From the NCBI GenBank assembly GCA_029907255.1, contig JARYMF010000002.1, forward strand, positions 1 through 64,000: 64,000 bases of DNA. Direction: 5' to 3'. Under the pieces are notes generated by a model that searched no databases, had not been told where the DNA came from, and saw nothing but the letters and a program-made list of their open reading frames with translations. Every line of letters begins with the position of its first letter. Positions within the stretch are counted from its first letter, which is position 1. This DNA comes from Armatimonadota bacterium. Its GTDB lineage: Bacteria > Armatimonadota > UBA5829 > DTJY01. Made by a program: the position numbers and the translations under genes. This document shows positions 1 to 9,843 of the stretch, in pieces.

Positions 1-3000
1 CTGTGAAAGGAGCAACTATTGATTCCGCGCATGAGAAGAAAGTTCGGCATGGGCATATATCCACACTTCACACCTGGCCTGCGAGACTGCCGCTGGCTGC
101 TTGTCGAGCGGCGCTTATCGCCACCCTTCTCCCGGATCCACGCAGCAGCTATGGGCGACGTTTGCTGTGCATAAACATCGGCGGCGTAGCCGACAAAAAA
201 ACCAAACAAAAAAAACTCCCAAACGGCCGGGTCGAGAGCGTCGAAGTCGAGGAAACAGTCGGCGGCATTCTGCATTGGGGGCGCAAACCCAACCCTGAAC
301 TCCCTGACATCAGGGAGTTCAGCAAGAAGATACACAAGGCTTTCGGCAGGCGCATGCCGAAGGTTCTGGACCCGTTCGCAGGAGGCGGCGCTATTCCTCT
401 CGAGGCGATGAGGCTGGGATGCGAGGCGACTGCTATAGACATCAACCCAGTTGCGTGGTTCATTCTCAAATGCACGCTGGAGTACCCGGAGAAGCTTGCG
501 TATAAGAAGCTGCCGCTGCCGGACTTCGTGCTCAAAGACCGGGAGTTCATGGAGTCGTTCTTCAAAGCACAGGGTGCCAACCGAGAGCGCGTGAAGTCAC
601 AGCTTGCCGAGCTGGGGTTGGACGGCAGGAACAAAGTGCAGTCGGAACCGCTGGGGATAGAAAGATCTTCTTTAGATGCCAACCTGGCATGGCAGGTTCG
701 TGCTTGGGGGCAGTGGGTTCTGGAGCAGGCGCGGAAAGAGCTTGCGCGGTTCTACCCCACCTATGCTGAGTTCGAGCCGCTTAAGAAGGTCGGCAGTTGG
801 GAAAAGCGGCCGATGAAGCTTGTGCCGCTTGACGAAAACGGCAAGCCGGATATTGACTCGCTCAATGCGGAGTTCGACAAGCAGTATCTAAGAGATATTA
901 CAAAACCTCGCTGGATAGCCAAGCCGACGGTCGCCTATCTGTGGGCGAGAACAGTAACTTGCAAGAAATGCCGAGCGACAATTCCGCTGCTCAAGACTCG
1001 TTGGCTGTGCAAGAAGGGTGGGAAGCGGGTGCTCCTCACCATGGAGCCAAATGCAGACGGTACGGGAGTAGTGTTCGGGATACAGAACAACGTGCCGGTG
1101 GTCGGAAATAACGCCGCTCGGCGCCGCAGGCATGACAAGCGAATCGGACGAGGAACCATGAGACTCAACGGCGCGTGGTGTCCCTGCTGTGGCAATCCGA
1201 AAACCGTGGCGATGACGATGGAGGACATCCGCCTTGAGGGCCAGGCAGGGCGCATGGGTGCCGTGATGACGGCGGTCGTTGTGGACCCAATCAAGCCGAG
1301 GTTCAAGCGCAAGTCTGGCGACGAGAGCATTGTCGGCAAGGAATACCGCCTGCCCACGGAGGAAGAGATTCGCCTGGCAAATGAAGCGGCAAACGAAATC
1401 GAGCGCGTGTTCGCGGAAATACCCTTCGGAGTACCTGAGGAGCCTACGCCTACACCAGGTTTAGGCGCCTCGTCTGCGTTCTCTGCTCCCCTCTACGGCT
1501 TCGACAAATGGTATAAGCTTTTCACCCCGCGGCAGTTGGTTGCGCTGGGGGTGTTCGCCAAGTGGACCAGGAAGGTTCGCGAGCTCCTGCAAAGCAACGG
1601 GGCGGATGCTGTCTGGGGAGAGGCTGTTGTGTCCTATCTTGCGGCTGTGCTGGATAAAATTGCCGACTATAATTCCACGATTTGCGTATGGAATCCGACA
1701 AGAGAGCTTATTCGCCATACATTCGCGCGTTTTGCACTACCCATCACCTGGGATTTCGTCGAGCTAGCAGTAACTAACGATGTCAGCGGAGCTTATGTAT
1801 CTCAGCTGGATAGCATTACACCGTGTCTGGAACATCTTCTTCAGGCAGGGATAGGCGCTTCCCAACCGCTGATAAGGAATGGGTCTGCTGTAAAGCTCGA
1901 TTCAGAGCAATACGATGTGATAATAACCAGTCCGCCGTGCTATGATGAAATCCCCTCCATCAAGTTGATGGACTTCTTCTACGTTTGGTTGCGGCGGACG
2001 CTTTATGGTACAAGCCAGGATTTTGACTCGGTTTTCACCAGTGAGCTTTCGCCTAAGTGGGACCATGGAGCTAGTGATGGAGAGTTGGTTGACAACCCTA
2101 GCCACCTCGAAGGAGACGAGCAGAAGTTAAAGGCCGCTTATGAAAAGAGCATCGTAAACTCATTCAAGGCATGTTATCAAGCACTTAATCAGGATGGTCG
2201 ACTCGTTGTAATATTCGAAAATAAGCATCCGGATATTTGTAAAACGCTGATTTCGACAATCTCCAAAGTAGGATTTGTCTTCCAGAGAATGTGGCCAACT
2301 AATAATGATAGTGAGTCGGACGACCTCCTACAAGCCTTGATTTCGACGACTTCGTCTCCCTACTGCTGGGTGGTCTTCAAGAAAACGAACGAAACAACTC
2401 ACTCCAGTGGGGCCAACGTAAGTGAAATACAACTAACAAAAGAGCCTCGACCAAGTGTAGCAAAGGAGGCAAAACCAAGTGAGATAAGAGAACGACGAAG
2501 ACCTGAAGATAGAGGAGGCGGTCCGCGACTTTCTATCCAAAAGCACAAGGAAGCACCAGTTACGGAAGCCAAAAAACGTGAATCGAAGCCTGAAATAGTT
2601 TGTTGGAAGCTAGGGCGTCAATGGAAATTGGCGGTACAAGTGCCGGAGGAAATTGCTGGAAATTCCAACGTGAAAGTATTTCAAAAGGGAAAAGAGCTTG
2701 ATGAATTCGATGGAGAAAATTGGCTCCTTAAAGCAGTTTCGGGCAAAATTTTGGTCCAATGCAATAAAGATAAGAAATTTAAGATAGCCCTTGAAAAGGA
2801 CTATCTTTTGTTTAAGCTAAATAAAGAAAATCAAGGGCGACGCATTAAGTTACCTTCTTATGGCTCCTATTTAGCAGTGGTTCCAAAGGACTGGGAGCGT
2901 GATGAGACGCTCTCGGGGGAGCCTTATGTGGCGCCGGAGCCAACATCTCTGAATGATTATCAGGCTCATTTCTTCCACCTTGAAAAAGATGAAGACAGAA

Positions 3001-4361
3001 GAATTGCGTTCAGCAACCCGCGCATTGTGATTGAGCCATTAAACGTTGAACTTAGCGGCAACTGCTTGAAAGATGCAAACGCGGAAATGGGACCGCTCTT
3101 CGGCAGTGACCCCCCAAAAATCTGTGTTAAGCAGGACAGCACTTGGAAAACCATAAAAACAATCGTTATCGGTGAAGAAGGACGTGGATCAAACAAATGG
3201 CGGATGAGCTTCACTCCTACTTCATCCGGCCTGGAGCAATATCTACCTAATGAGGTTAAATATAGAAGCGCTGGCTGGTACTTTCTTAGATTTTATGATT
3301 TAAACGACGAACTTGTAGAAAGCATGGACTTTAGATTTATCTCGCCTCTAAAGGAGATAAAAATCCCCGAGCAGTCTCCTTTCCCGACCGAAGACGGCCA
3401 TGTGCAGCTATCTGTCGAATTTATCCATGACGAGGACCTTGTTCTTAATCCAGCCGATGAACAAACCAGCATCAAGGTTGAGGAAGCAAAAGGCCGAACA
3501 ATCCTTAAGATACCGCCAAATCTTGCCTGCGATGAGAGCCGCTGGTTTGTGGGTCGTGTAGATGGGCCTCAGGTGGAAGTAGTGGTCTTGGCGGAAAGGG
3601 TTTGGTGGGCGATAAGTGAAGAGGGCGAAGAACCTTCGGAATGGAAGGACCGATGTCTAGAACTTTCTCGCGACGACTTTGCCGCTACTTCCAAAAAGGC
3701 TCTGTGGCTGCGATTCCCCAGGTGCCGATGGGTGGACAAAATCCGTGTTGGATTCGAACAATCAAATGCTAGGCCATATAAGGTAAGGGTAAAAGAGAGG
3801 ACAGTTGCTATTCCGCTCCGTGATTTCTATGATGCTTTGCCCTTCGGAAATAGGGATTTTTCGCTTAAATTGTGGGTTAATATCGGAGGAGTAACTTACG
3901 AAGGGAACCCCTGTGAATGTAAGGCAAGATTTAGATGTAAGAAATGTGAATTTTCCGCTTTCACAGAAGAAGACATGCATGACCATATCCAAAAGAAGCA
4001 TCTAGATGAGTTCTTTATCCATGTGCCTTATGACGAGCTGCGTAGACGAGATCCCTCACTTCCTAAGGAGATATATAAGTGCAGTTATTGTGGTCATTAT
4101 GTTCCATCTAGCGATGCTGGGTCTCTCACGAGTGCCATTTATAAGCATATTGAGAGGGAATGTCAAAAAGCCGAAAGAGAAATGGGAATTGTAAAACCTA
4201 GGTTTCGTGTAATTACCGACTCTAATGAAATCAGAGAGAATGTAATTTCTAACTTGCCACGTCTCTATAGATGCAAATTGTGTGGAAACAACTCGAGGAA
4301 TTTTGACGAAGGAAATAGGTTAAACCACTTGATTAAAAATCATAAGAGCGAACTTTACTAG
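1..4361 (+). CDS. DUF1156-type DNA methyltransferase with C-terminal zinc fingers (5' end cut by window)
   Basis: Predicted DNA base methyltransferase. The first visible residues match the DUF1156 block (AHEKKVRHGHISTLHTWPAR), which in this family usually follows about 15-20 further residues, so the true start probably lies upstream and the GTG at 3 is likely an internal valine. Numbering from that codon, the AdoMet motif DPFAGGG is near residue 123 and the catalytic motif reads TSPPCY at 642-647, where relatives more often have DPPY or SPPY. Between them is a zinc-ribbon-like insert (CKKC near 320, CPCC near 394). A charged linker (about 795-870) leads to a region I do not recognise and to three Cys/His clusters near 1310, 1359 and 1423. 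DNA is GC-rich up to about 1900 and clearly AT-richer after about 2140, as if two sources were joined. The helicase gene follows 20 bp downstream. Family assignment is solid; target base and biological role are inferred. Confidence 0.85.
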   Translation, partial: VKGATIDSAHEKKVRHGHISTLHTWPARLPLAACRAALIATLLPDPRSSYGRRLLCINIGGVADKKTKQKKLPNGRVESVEVEETVGGILHWGRKPNPELPDIREFSKKIHKAFGRRMPKVLDPFAGGGAIPLEAMRLGCEATAIDINPVAWFILKCTLEYPEKLAYKKLPLPDFVLKDREFMESFFKAQGANRERVKSQLAELGLDGRNKVQSEPLGIERSSLDANLAWQVRAWGQWVLEQARKELARFYPTYAEFEPLKKVGSWEKRPMKLVPLDENGKPDIDSLNAEFDKQYLRDITKPRWIAKPTVAYLWARTVTCKKCRATIPLLKTRWLCKKGGKRVLLTMEPNADGTGVVFGIQNNVPVVGNNAARRRRHDKRIGRGTMRLNGAWCPCCGNPKTVAMTMEDIRLEGQAGRMGAVMTAVVVDPIKPRFKRKSGDESIVGKEYRLPTEEEIRLANEAANEIERVFAEIPFGVPEEPTPTPGLGASSAFSAPLYGFDKWYKLFTPRQLVALGVFAKWTRKVRELLQSNGADAVWGEAVVSYLAAVLDKIADYNSTICVWNPTRELIRHTFARFALPITWDFVELAVTNDVSGAYVSQLDSITPCLEHLLQAGIGASQPLIRNGSAVKLDSEQYDVIITSPPCYDEIPSIKLMDFFYVWLRRTLYGTSQDFDSVFTSELSPKWDHGASDGELVDNPSHLEGDEQKLKAAYEKSIVNSFKACYQALNQDGRLVVIFENKHPDICKTLISTISKVGFVFQRMWPTNNDSESDDLLQALISTTSSPYCWVVFKKTNETTHSSGANVSEIQLTKEPRPSVAKEAKPSEIRERRRPEDRGGGPRLSIQKHKEAPVTEAKKRESKPEIVCWKLGRQWKLAVQVPEEIAGNSNVKVFQKGKELDEFDGENWLLKAVSGKILVQCNKDKKFKIALEKDYLLFKLNKENQGRRIKLPSYGSYLAVVPKDWERDETLSGEPYVAPEPTSLNDYQAHFFHLEKDEDRRIAFSNPRIVIEPLNVELSGNCLKDANAEMGPLFGSDPPKICVKQDSTWKTIKTIVIGEEGRGSNKWRMSFTPTSSGLEQYLPNEVKYRSAGWYFLRFYDLNDELVESMDFRFISPLKEIKIPEQSPFPTEDGHVQLSVEFIHDEDLVLNPADEQTSIKVEEAKGRTILKIPPNLACDESRWFVGRVDGPQVEVVVLAERVWWAISEEGEEPSEWKDRCLELSRDDFAATSKKALWLRFPRCRWVDKIRVGFEQSNARPYKVRVKERTVAIPLRDFYDALPFGNRDFSLKLWVNIGGVTYEGNPCECKARFRCKKCEFSAFTEEDMHDHIQKKHLDEFFIHVPYDELRRRDPSLPKEIYKCSYCGHYVPSSDAGSLTSAIYKHIERECQKAEREMGIVKPRFRVITDSNEIRENVISNLPRLYRCKLCGNNSRNFDEGNRLNHLIKNHKSELY

Positions 4362-4381
4362 TTCTGGTGGGGTAAGCGTCT

Positions 4382-7300
4382 ATGAATCTGAAAAAGCTTT
4401 CGGAACAAGTGGAAGAAGGATATCGGCGGTACCTAAAAACCACTTTTTACTTCAAGGACCCAGACCTTCGTGCATCGTTTGAAGAAGCGTTGAACTCAGG
4501 ACATCTGAGTAAGGGACCGTTTATTGAGGCAACGCCAGTGTTCAGGCGTGGTCAAAAGCCGCGCAGCTTGTTCGAGGACATCCTTGGATTTGAGCCTGAC
4601 GAGGGATTTTTGAAAGCTGTGCACGATAACAGGTTGCTCTACCAACACCAAGAACAAGCAATCCGCAAAGTGGCTGATGGACGCAATGTGATTGTTGCCA
4701 CAGGAACAGGAAGTGGCAAGACCGAAGCTTTTATTTATCCAATATTGCTTCATCTCTACAAGGAGTTCAGAGCGGGCAAATTGTGCCCTGGAGTGCGTGC
4801 GTTAATCCTCTATCCAATGAACGCTCTGGCTAATGACCAACGTGAACGTCTCGGGGAAATCTGCAAACGGCTTAAAGAAGAGCGTTCACCCTTTCGCTTT
4901 ACTTTTGGGCAGTACATCGGAGAAACGCCGGAAGATGAAAATGACTCCCAACGTAAAGCGCAAGACCACCTTTCAGAGCGAAGCAGGAGCGGTTATTCAA
5001 TAATCGAAAACGGGCAGGTCGTGCATGGAGAGCTTGTTCTTCGGCAAGAGATGCGAACAGCACCTCCTCACATATTATTGACCAATTACTCAATGCTAGA
5101 ATATCTACTTCTCCGCCCTGCCGACAGTCCGCTCTTTGACAACGGGCAAGCTCGATGGTGGACGTTTCTTGTGCTTGACGAGGCACATCAGTACAGAGGT
5201 TCCACGGGAATCGAAATGGCGATGCTCCTGCGGCGTCTCAAGCAAAGGTTAAGGGAGGGTGGACGCAGCGAGCCATTCCGTTGCATAGCCACCAGCGCCA
5301 CGTTGGTTAGCAAGGATGATGGCAAAGATGCCGTAGCAAAGTTTGCCGCCAATCTGTTTGGCGAGGAGTTCCAAAAGGATGATGTGATTCTTGGCGAAAC
5401 TGAACCAATCCCCGAACCTGGAACGTACAAGCTTCAACCAAACGATTATCGGCTCCTCAAAGAGGCTCTGCAGGAGAAAAGCGCGGAAGGCGAGAGGCGC
5501 CTGCGTGAAATAGCGGCGAAAATTGGCATTATGCTTCCAGCTGACGAAGACCTTCAAAAGGCTGTCGGGAGACTTTTGCAGAGCGACAAACGCGCAGTGG
5601 ACCTGCGCCGCCGCATCACAGGAGAGCCCGCTGAGGTCCAAGAAGTCGCTAATCAAGTTTTTGAAGACCTGCCAGAAGAGGAGCGAGTTTCCTCTCTATT
5701 AAATTTGGTTGAACTTCTATTGCAGGCGAAGGACCCCTCCTCCGATGCACCTCTTTTATCTGCACGGTATCACCTATTTCTGAGGTCGCTTGAAGGCGCT
5801 TTTGTCTCGTATTGGCCCGAGAAAAAAGTCTTTCTCGACCGCAAGTCGGTTGGTAAAGAGAGTACGGCATTCGAAGTTGCCATCTGCCGAGAATGCGGTC
5901 AGCATTATTTTGTTGGACAGATCGTGCAGGGAATATTAGTAGAGGCGATACGCGATCCAAGTGATGATAGGTTTGGAGCCACCTACTTTCGGCCTCTTGA
6001 GAATGGCGAAGATTTAGCTGAGGAAGATAACAATGGCAAGGTCAAGAGCAGTCGGATATTTCACCTATGCGTGCGCTGCCGCAAAATTCAGCAATTCAAG
6101 CCGCAGTGTGGGCATGACACCATAATCCAGGTGGTAAGGGAAGAGTCTCCGAAGGATGAAGATAGGGCAGACCAACTGGTAAGATGCGGTGCCTGCGGAT
6201 ACACGGCTTCCGGTCGCGACCCCGTGCGTGAGGTTATACACGGCACAGATGGTCCCCACACCGTGATAGCTACGACTCTTTACAAAACCCTCCCAGAAGG
6301 GCGAAAAAAGGTGCTAGCCTTTGCCGACGGGCGCCAGGAAGCGGCTTTCTTCGCTTGGTACCTTGAGGACTCGTATAACGACGTTCTATATCGAAATATG
6401 ATACTCAAGGTGGTTCGGCCGCAGAATGTTCACTCTCAAGGTGCTTTGTCTTTGCGGGATTTGGCGAAGGGTCTAGAAAACCTTTTCCGCGAAAAACGGG
6501 TTCTTCCTGCTTCTATAAGCGACGACGAGCGACGCCGCGAAGCTTGGCGTAGAGTCTATCGCGAGTTCCTTACCGATGAGTCAAGAATTTCCCTCGAAGG
6601 CGTCGGGCTGATACGGTGGCAGATTAAGTGGCCAGACGGGTTTAGGGTCCCCGAAGTCCTCACAAACCCTCCCTGGTTGCTAACTGAACAAGAAGCACGG
6701 GACGTTGTATTCATATTGCTGGACACGATGAGAACGGATAGAGCCGTTGAGATGCGGACCGACTGCCGTATCCAACCGAGCTGGAACGACCTCGAGCTCC
6801 CCTCACAGCAGAAATTTCGCATTGGCGATCCCAAAGGGAAGAAGGACGTACGCAGTTGGGATGGCGAGAGGGGGAAACGTGCTCGATTCCTTGTGAAACT
6901 TCTGATGAGGCTGCAGAGCGGCGTTTCGAAGCAAGAAGCCCTTGAGAAAGCTGTGGAGGCTTTGCGCTCGATATGGGAGACACTGCGTCAGTGCGATGAA
7001 GATGCCTCTCCCAAAGACCGCCTACTGCTCCCTGTGGATGATGCTCGCAGGCTGAATCCTGACTGGTGGAGAATCTCTAGCATCGCAGATAACGACACAA
7101 TCTATCAATGCGACACTTGCGGCCGCCTTCAAGCGGTCTCTGTTCGCGGCGTCTGTCAGCGACACAGCTGTCCGGGCACTCTCAAGGCTGTGCATCTGGC
7201 AGATTTGGAACCGAACCACTATCGTCTCCTCTATGAGGAAGATTTGCCTGGGCTTTTGCGGGTGGAGGAACATACGGCACAGCTTGACAAGGAAAAGGCG

Positions 7301-9073
7301 CGGGAATTTCAGCAGGAATTCAAGCAAGGCAAAATCCATGTACTGAGTTGCTCGACGACCTTTGAATTGGGTGTGGACCTGGGGGACTTGGATATCATCT
7401 TCCTTCGCAACATTCCCCCGGAAGCCTTCAACTATGCTCAGCGCGTGGGCCGAGCTGGGCGGCGAAGTGGATATCCTGGCTTTGCCATTACCTTTTGCAG
7501 GCGTAATCCCCATGACATTTATCACTTTATAGAACCTCAGCAAATGCTGAGAGGCATGGTTCGGCCTCCTGTCCTGAGCATACGGAACGAAAAAATTATT
7601 ATCCGCCATATTGTAGCAACGACCTTGTCGTCCTTTTTACGAGCCTTTCCAGAGAGGTTTAATAACGTGCAGGCTCTATTCAAAGACTTGGAGCATCCGT
7701 CTGGCGTTGCCGATTTCAAAGCGTTTCTAAATGAGCACCAAACTGAACTGGAAGAATCTCTGCGCGCCATTGTTCCTCCCGATGTTATGGATCAAATTGG
7801 GCTCAATGATGGGAAGTGGATTGAAAATATTACTAATAAGGATGGCCGCTTTGCTTTAGCAGAAGCAGAGGTCTCAAGCGACTATCGGACTGTCAAGAAC
7901 CTTGAGGAGATGGCTGGGAGTAAGGGAGATTACGACGGTGCTAAATGGGCTAAGGCACGGGCGGATACAATTGCTGAGGAAGACGTGCTTTCGTTCCTCT
8001 CCCGCAAAGCTGTGATTCCGAAGTACGGCTTCCCGGTGGATGTAGTTGAACTGGATACCCAAAGGACGCAGCAAAGCCAAGAGGCATCTGAAGTCCTGCT
8101 CCAAAGAGACCTAAGTATCGCAATTTCTGAATTCGCCCCGACGAGCAAGTTGATTGCGAACAAGAAAGAGTGGACCTCTTATGGGCTCAAGAAGGTGGCT
8201 GAGAGGGAGTGGCCATTGAAGTTCTACAAGCGATGTCCCCGGCACAATGTTTTCCTTCAATGGGAAAAAGGACAACCAGAGCCTGAGACTCCATGCGGTG
8301 ATAATTTGGCGGTGTCAAAATATGTTATTCCGCTTTTTGGGTTCGTAACTAATCGTGATAAGCCAAATGAGCCAAAATCACGGACTGCGAGACTATTTAC
8401 GACGCACCCTTATTTTGCAGGTTCGCTCGGCTCCGAACCTGACATCATTGATATACCGCCGAATAATCCGATGATTAAGATGAAGAAAGCATCTCCTGGT
8501 TTGATGGTTGTGTTGTGCGAAGGCATACGTGGAGATGGATTCTATATCTGCCAAGAATGCGGTGCAGGATTTAGAAAGTGCGAAAAGACTCATAAAACTC
8601 CCTATGGTCAGAATTGTGATGGAATGCTTGAACAGGTTTCTCTCGGGCACGAGTTTATAACCGACGTGGTTCAGCTTCAGTTTTGTTCGGAAGCCCCTAA
8701 CGACATCGGACCTGTTTGGTTCGCCTACTCGCTGGCATACGCATTGGTTGAGGGAGCCGCAGAAGTCTTAGAAGTGCCGCCAAACGACCTTAATGCAACT
8801 GTTGCCTCAAATAGCCAATTAACTATTCCTCCGATTGTTATTTATGACGACGTCCCTGGGGGAGCAGGCCTTGTGGCTCGGCTCGAAGATAAGGATATAC
8901 TCAAGGAGTGCTTGCAGTTAGCGAGGGAAAGAGTCAGCGGTAGGTGTGGGTGTGATGAAGGGACAAGTTGTTATGGGTGTCTGAGAAGTTTTAGGAACCA
9001 ATTTGCCCATCAATTTCTTCAGCGAGGGCCAGTAAAGCATTATATCGAGAATCTTCTCAGCAAGTGGCAGTAA
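4382..9073 (+). CDS. Large DEAD/DEAH-box helicase with DUF1998-type C-terminal domain
   Basis: Superfamily 2 ATP-dependent helicase of 1563 residues. Visible motifs are Walker A ATGTGSGKTEAF (about 105-116), DEAH in LVLDEAHQYRGS (about 262-273), TSATL (about 304), and motif VI QRVGRAGRRSGYPG (about 1020). Three Cys clusters lie between (CRECGQHY near 503, CVRC near 563, CGACGY near 602). The C-terminus has VIYDDVPGGAGLV (about 1487) and a four-Cys cluster CGCDEGTSCYGC (about 1522), typical of the DUF1998/MZB domain found in MrfA/YprA-type repair helicases and in DISARM and Druantia defence proteins. It starts 20 bp after the methyltransferase stop, so the two are probably co-transcribed. The length is closer to defence helicases (DruE-like) than to the ~750-residue MrfA. 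Helicase identity is clear; a role in defence is inferred from size and partner. Confidence 0.9.
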   Translation: MNLKKLSEQVEEGYRRYLKTTFYFKDPDLRASFEEALNSGHLSKGPFIEATPVFRRGQKPRSLFEDILGFEPDEGFLKAVHDNRLLYQHQEQAIRKVADGRNVIVATGTGSGKTEAFIYPILLHLYKEFRAGKLCPGVRALILYPMNALANDQRERLGEICKRLKEERSPFRFTFGQYIGETPEDENDSQRKAQDHLSERSRSGYSIIENGQVVHGELVLRQEMRTAPPHILLTNYSMLEYLLLRPADSPLFDNGQARWWTFLVLDEAHQYRGSTGIEMAMLLRRLKQRLREGGRSEPFRCIATSATLVSKDDGKDAVAKFAANLFGEEFQKDDVILGETEPIPEPGTYKLQPNDYRLLKEALQEKSAEGERRLREIAAKIGIMLPADEDLQKAVGRLLQSDKRAVDLRRRITGEPAEVQEVANQVFEDLPEEERVSSLLNLVELLLQAKDPSSDAPLLSARYHLFLRSLEGAFVSYWPEKKVFLDRKSVGKESTAFEVAICRECGQHYFVGQIVQGILVEAIRDPSDDRFGATYFRPLENGEDLAEEDNNGKVKSSRIFHLCVRCRKIQQFKPQCGHDTIIQVVREESPKDEDRADQLVRCGACGYTASGRDPVREVIHGTDGPHTVIATTLYKTLPEGRKKVLAFADGRQEAAFFAWYLEDSYNDVLYRNMILKVVRPQNVHSQGALSLRDLAKGLENLFREKRVLPASISDDERRREAWRRVYREFLTDESRISLEGVGLIRWQIKWPDGFRVPEVLTNPPWLLTEQEARDVVFILLDTMRTDRAVEMRTDCRIQPSWNDLELPSQQKFRIGDPKGKKDVRSWDGERGKRARFLVKLLMRLQSGVSKQEALEKAVEALRSIWETLRQCDEDASPKDRLLLPVDDARRLNPDWWRISSIADNDTIYQCDTCGRLQAVSVRGVCQRHSCPGTLKAVHLADLEPNHYRLLYEEDLPGLLRVEEHTAQLDKEKAREFQQEFKQGKIHVLSCSTTFELGVDLGDLDIIFLRNIPPEAFNYAQRVGRAGRRSGYPGFAITFCRRNPHDIYHFIEPQQMLRGMVRPPVLSIRNEKIIIRHIVATTLSSFLRAFPERFNNVQALFKDLEHPSGVADFKAFLNEHQTELEESLRAIVPPDVMDQIGLNDGKWIENITNKDGRFALAEAEVSSDYRTVKNLEEMAGSKGDYDGAKWAKARADTIAEEDVLSFLSRKAVIPKYGFPVDVVELDTQRTQQSQEASEVLLQRDLSIAISEFAPTSKLIANKKEWTSYGLKKVAEREWPLKFYKRCPRHNVFLQWEKGQPEPETPCGDNLAVSKYVIPLFGFVTNRDKPNEPKSRTARLFTTHPYFAGSLGSEPDIIDIPPNNPMIKMKKASPGLMVVLCEGIRGDGFYICQECGAGFRKCEKTHKTPYGQNCDGMLEQVSLGHEFITDVVQLQFCSEAPNDIGPVWFAYSLAYALVEGAAEVLEVPPNDLNATVASNSQLTIPPIVIYDDVPGGAGLVARLEDKDILKECLQLARERVSGRCGCDEGTSCYGCLRSFRNQFAHQFLQRGPVKHYIENLLSKWQ

Positions 9074-9132
9074 ACCGCACCCCATCGCACGGAATTACTT
9101 CTGTAAGGTTAGTTATATGAAGGAGATTAGAT

Positions 9133-9636
9133 ATGAGAATCATGCTATTATGTAGGGAAGCACCTGAACTATCAGCTCGATCTTTGGCAGAGTTCATTTT
9201 TGACCTGACAATGCTTTGGGACCGTTTAGTGATTTCTTTTGAGGAACCTTATAATCCAATTCTGTATTCGCCATATTTCTACACGCGTCAACGGCGGCTA
9301 GAGTCGCAATTGGAGCTGAAAATCGGAAAGTTATCCAAAGAATCCCCACTGCAGATTGAGCTTATCATTGGAACAGCTGCCGCTGCCATAAGGGCGGCAA
9401 AAATCTTCGCCGAGATTCTTCGTCTCCTAATCAAATTGCCCTTAGAGGTAGAGAGTCAACGGCTTAAAAATGCTGAGTTAAGGTTAAGATTGCTCGAGAG
9501 GGTTAATGAACTTTCGAGACGGGTTCACCCTGAGCACCGTGAGGTCATCCAAAAACTTTTAGAACAGGATAAAGATTTGCGGCGATTGCTAAAAAACGAG
9601 ATTCGGATTATTAACGTAGAAGAGAAGCCAGACTAA
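9133..9636 (+). CDS. Hypothetical helical protein downstream of the methyltransferase-helicase pair
   Basis: Protein of 167 residues that I do not recognise. An AAGGAG site lies 7 nt before the ATG. The N-terminal 65 residues look mixed alpha/beta; residues about 72-103 form a hydrophobic Ala/Ile/Leu-rich helix (IELIIGTAAAAIRAAK and following) and the rest is a charged helical, possibly coiled-coil, tail ending in acidic residues. The hydrophobic stretch could be a membrane-associated or packing helix. It follows the helicase by 59 bp in the same direction and shares its lower-GC style, so it may be a third member of the same unit. It has no catalytic motif that I can see. Confidence 0.7.
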   Translation: MRIMLLCREAPELSARSLAEFIFDLTMLWDRLVISFEEPYNPILYSPYFYTRQRRLESQLELKIGKLSKESPLQIELIIGTAAAAIRAAKIFAEILRLLIKLPLEVESQRLKNAELRLRLLERVNELSRRVHPEHREVIQKLLEQDKDLRRLLKNEIRIINVEEKPD

Positions 9637-9639
9637 AGC

Positions 9640-9717
9640 ATGGGCGAGGGGGAGGCGGTGTATGAGGCGGTGGTGGAGCTGGTGCGGGCGCGGCTGGAGA
9701 AGGCGAGGAGCGTATAG
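9640..9717 (+). CDS. Very short GC-rich ORF, possible gene relic
   Basis: ATG to TAG, 25 codons, encoding a helical peptide (MGEGEAVYEAVVELVRARLE and five more residues). Its strongly GC-rich codons (GCG, GAG, CTG, CGG) contrast with the AT-richer gene ending 3 bp upstream and resemble the primase gene near 20 kb. It has no convincing ribosome binding site. It is probably the 3' remnant of a lost GC-rich gene rather than an expressed peptide. Confidence 0.25.
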   Translation: MGEGEAVYEAVVELVRARLEKARSV

Positions 9718-9843
9718 GCATTTCGTACGTCTGCGCCACCGCCACTGCCAATCAATCTACTTCAGTGCCCAGAGCATAAGCGCTGATGCCCATTGGCTTG
9801 AAAAACCGTAAGGTATTGAGAAATGATCATGCATAAAGGCACT

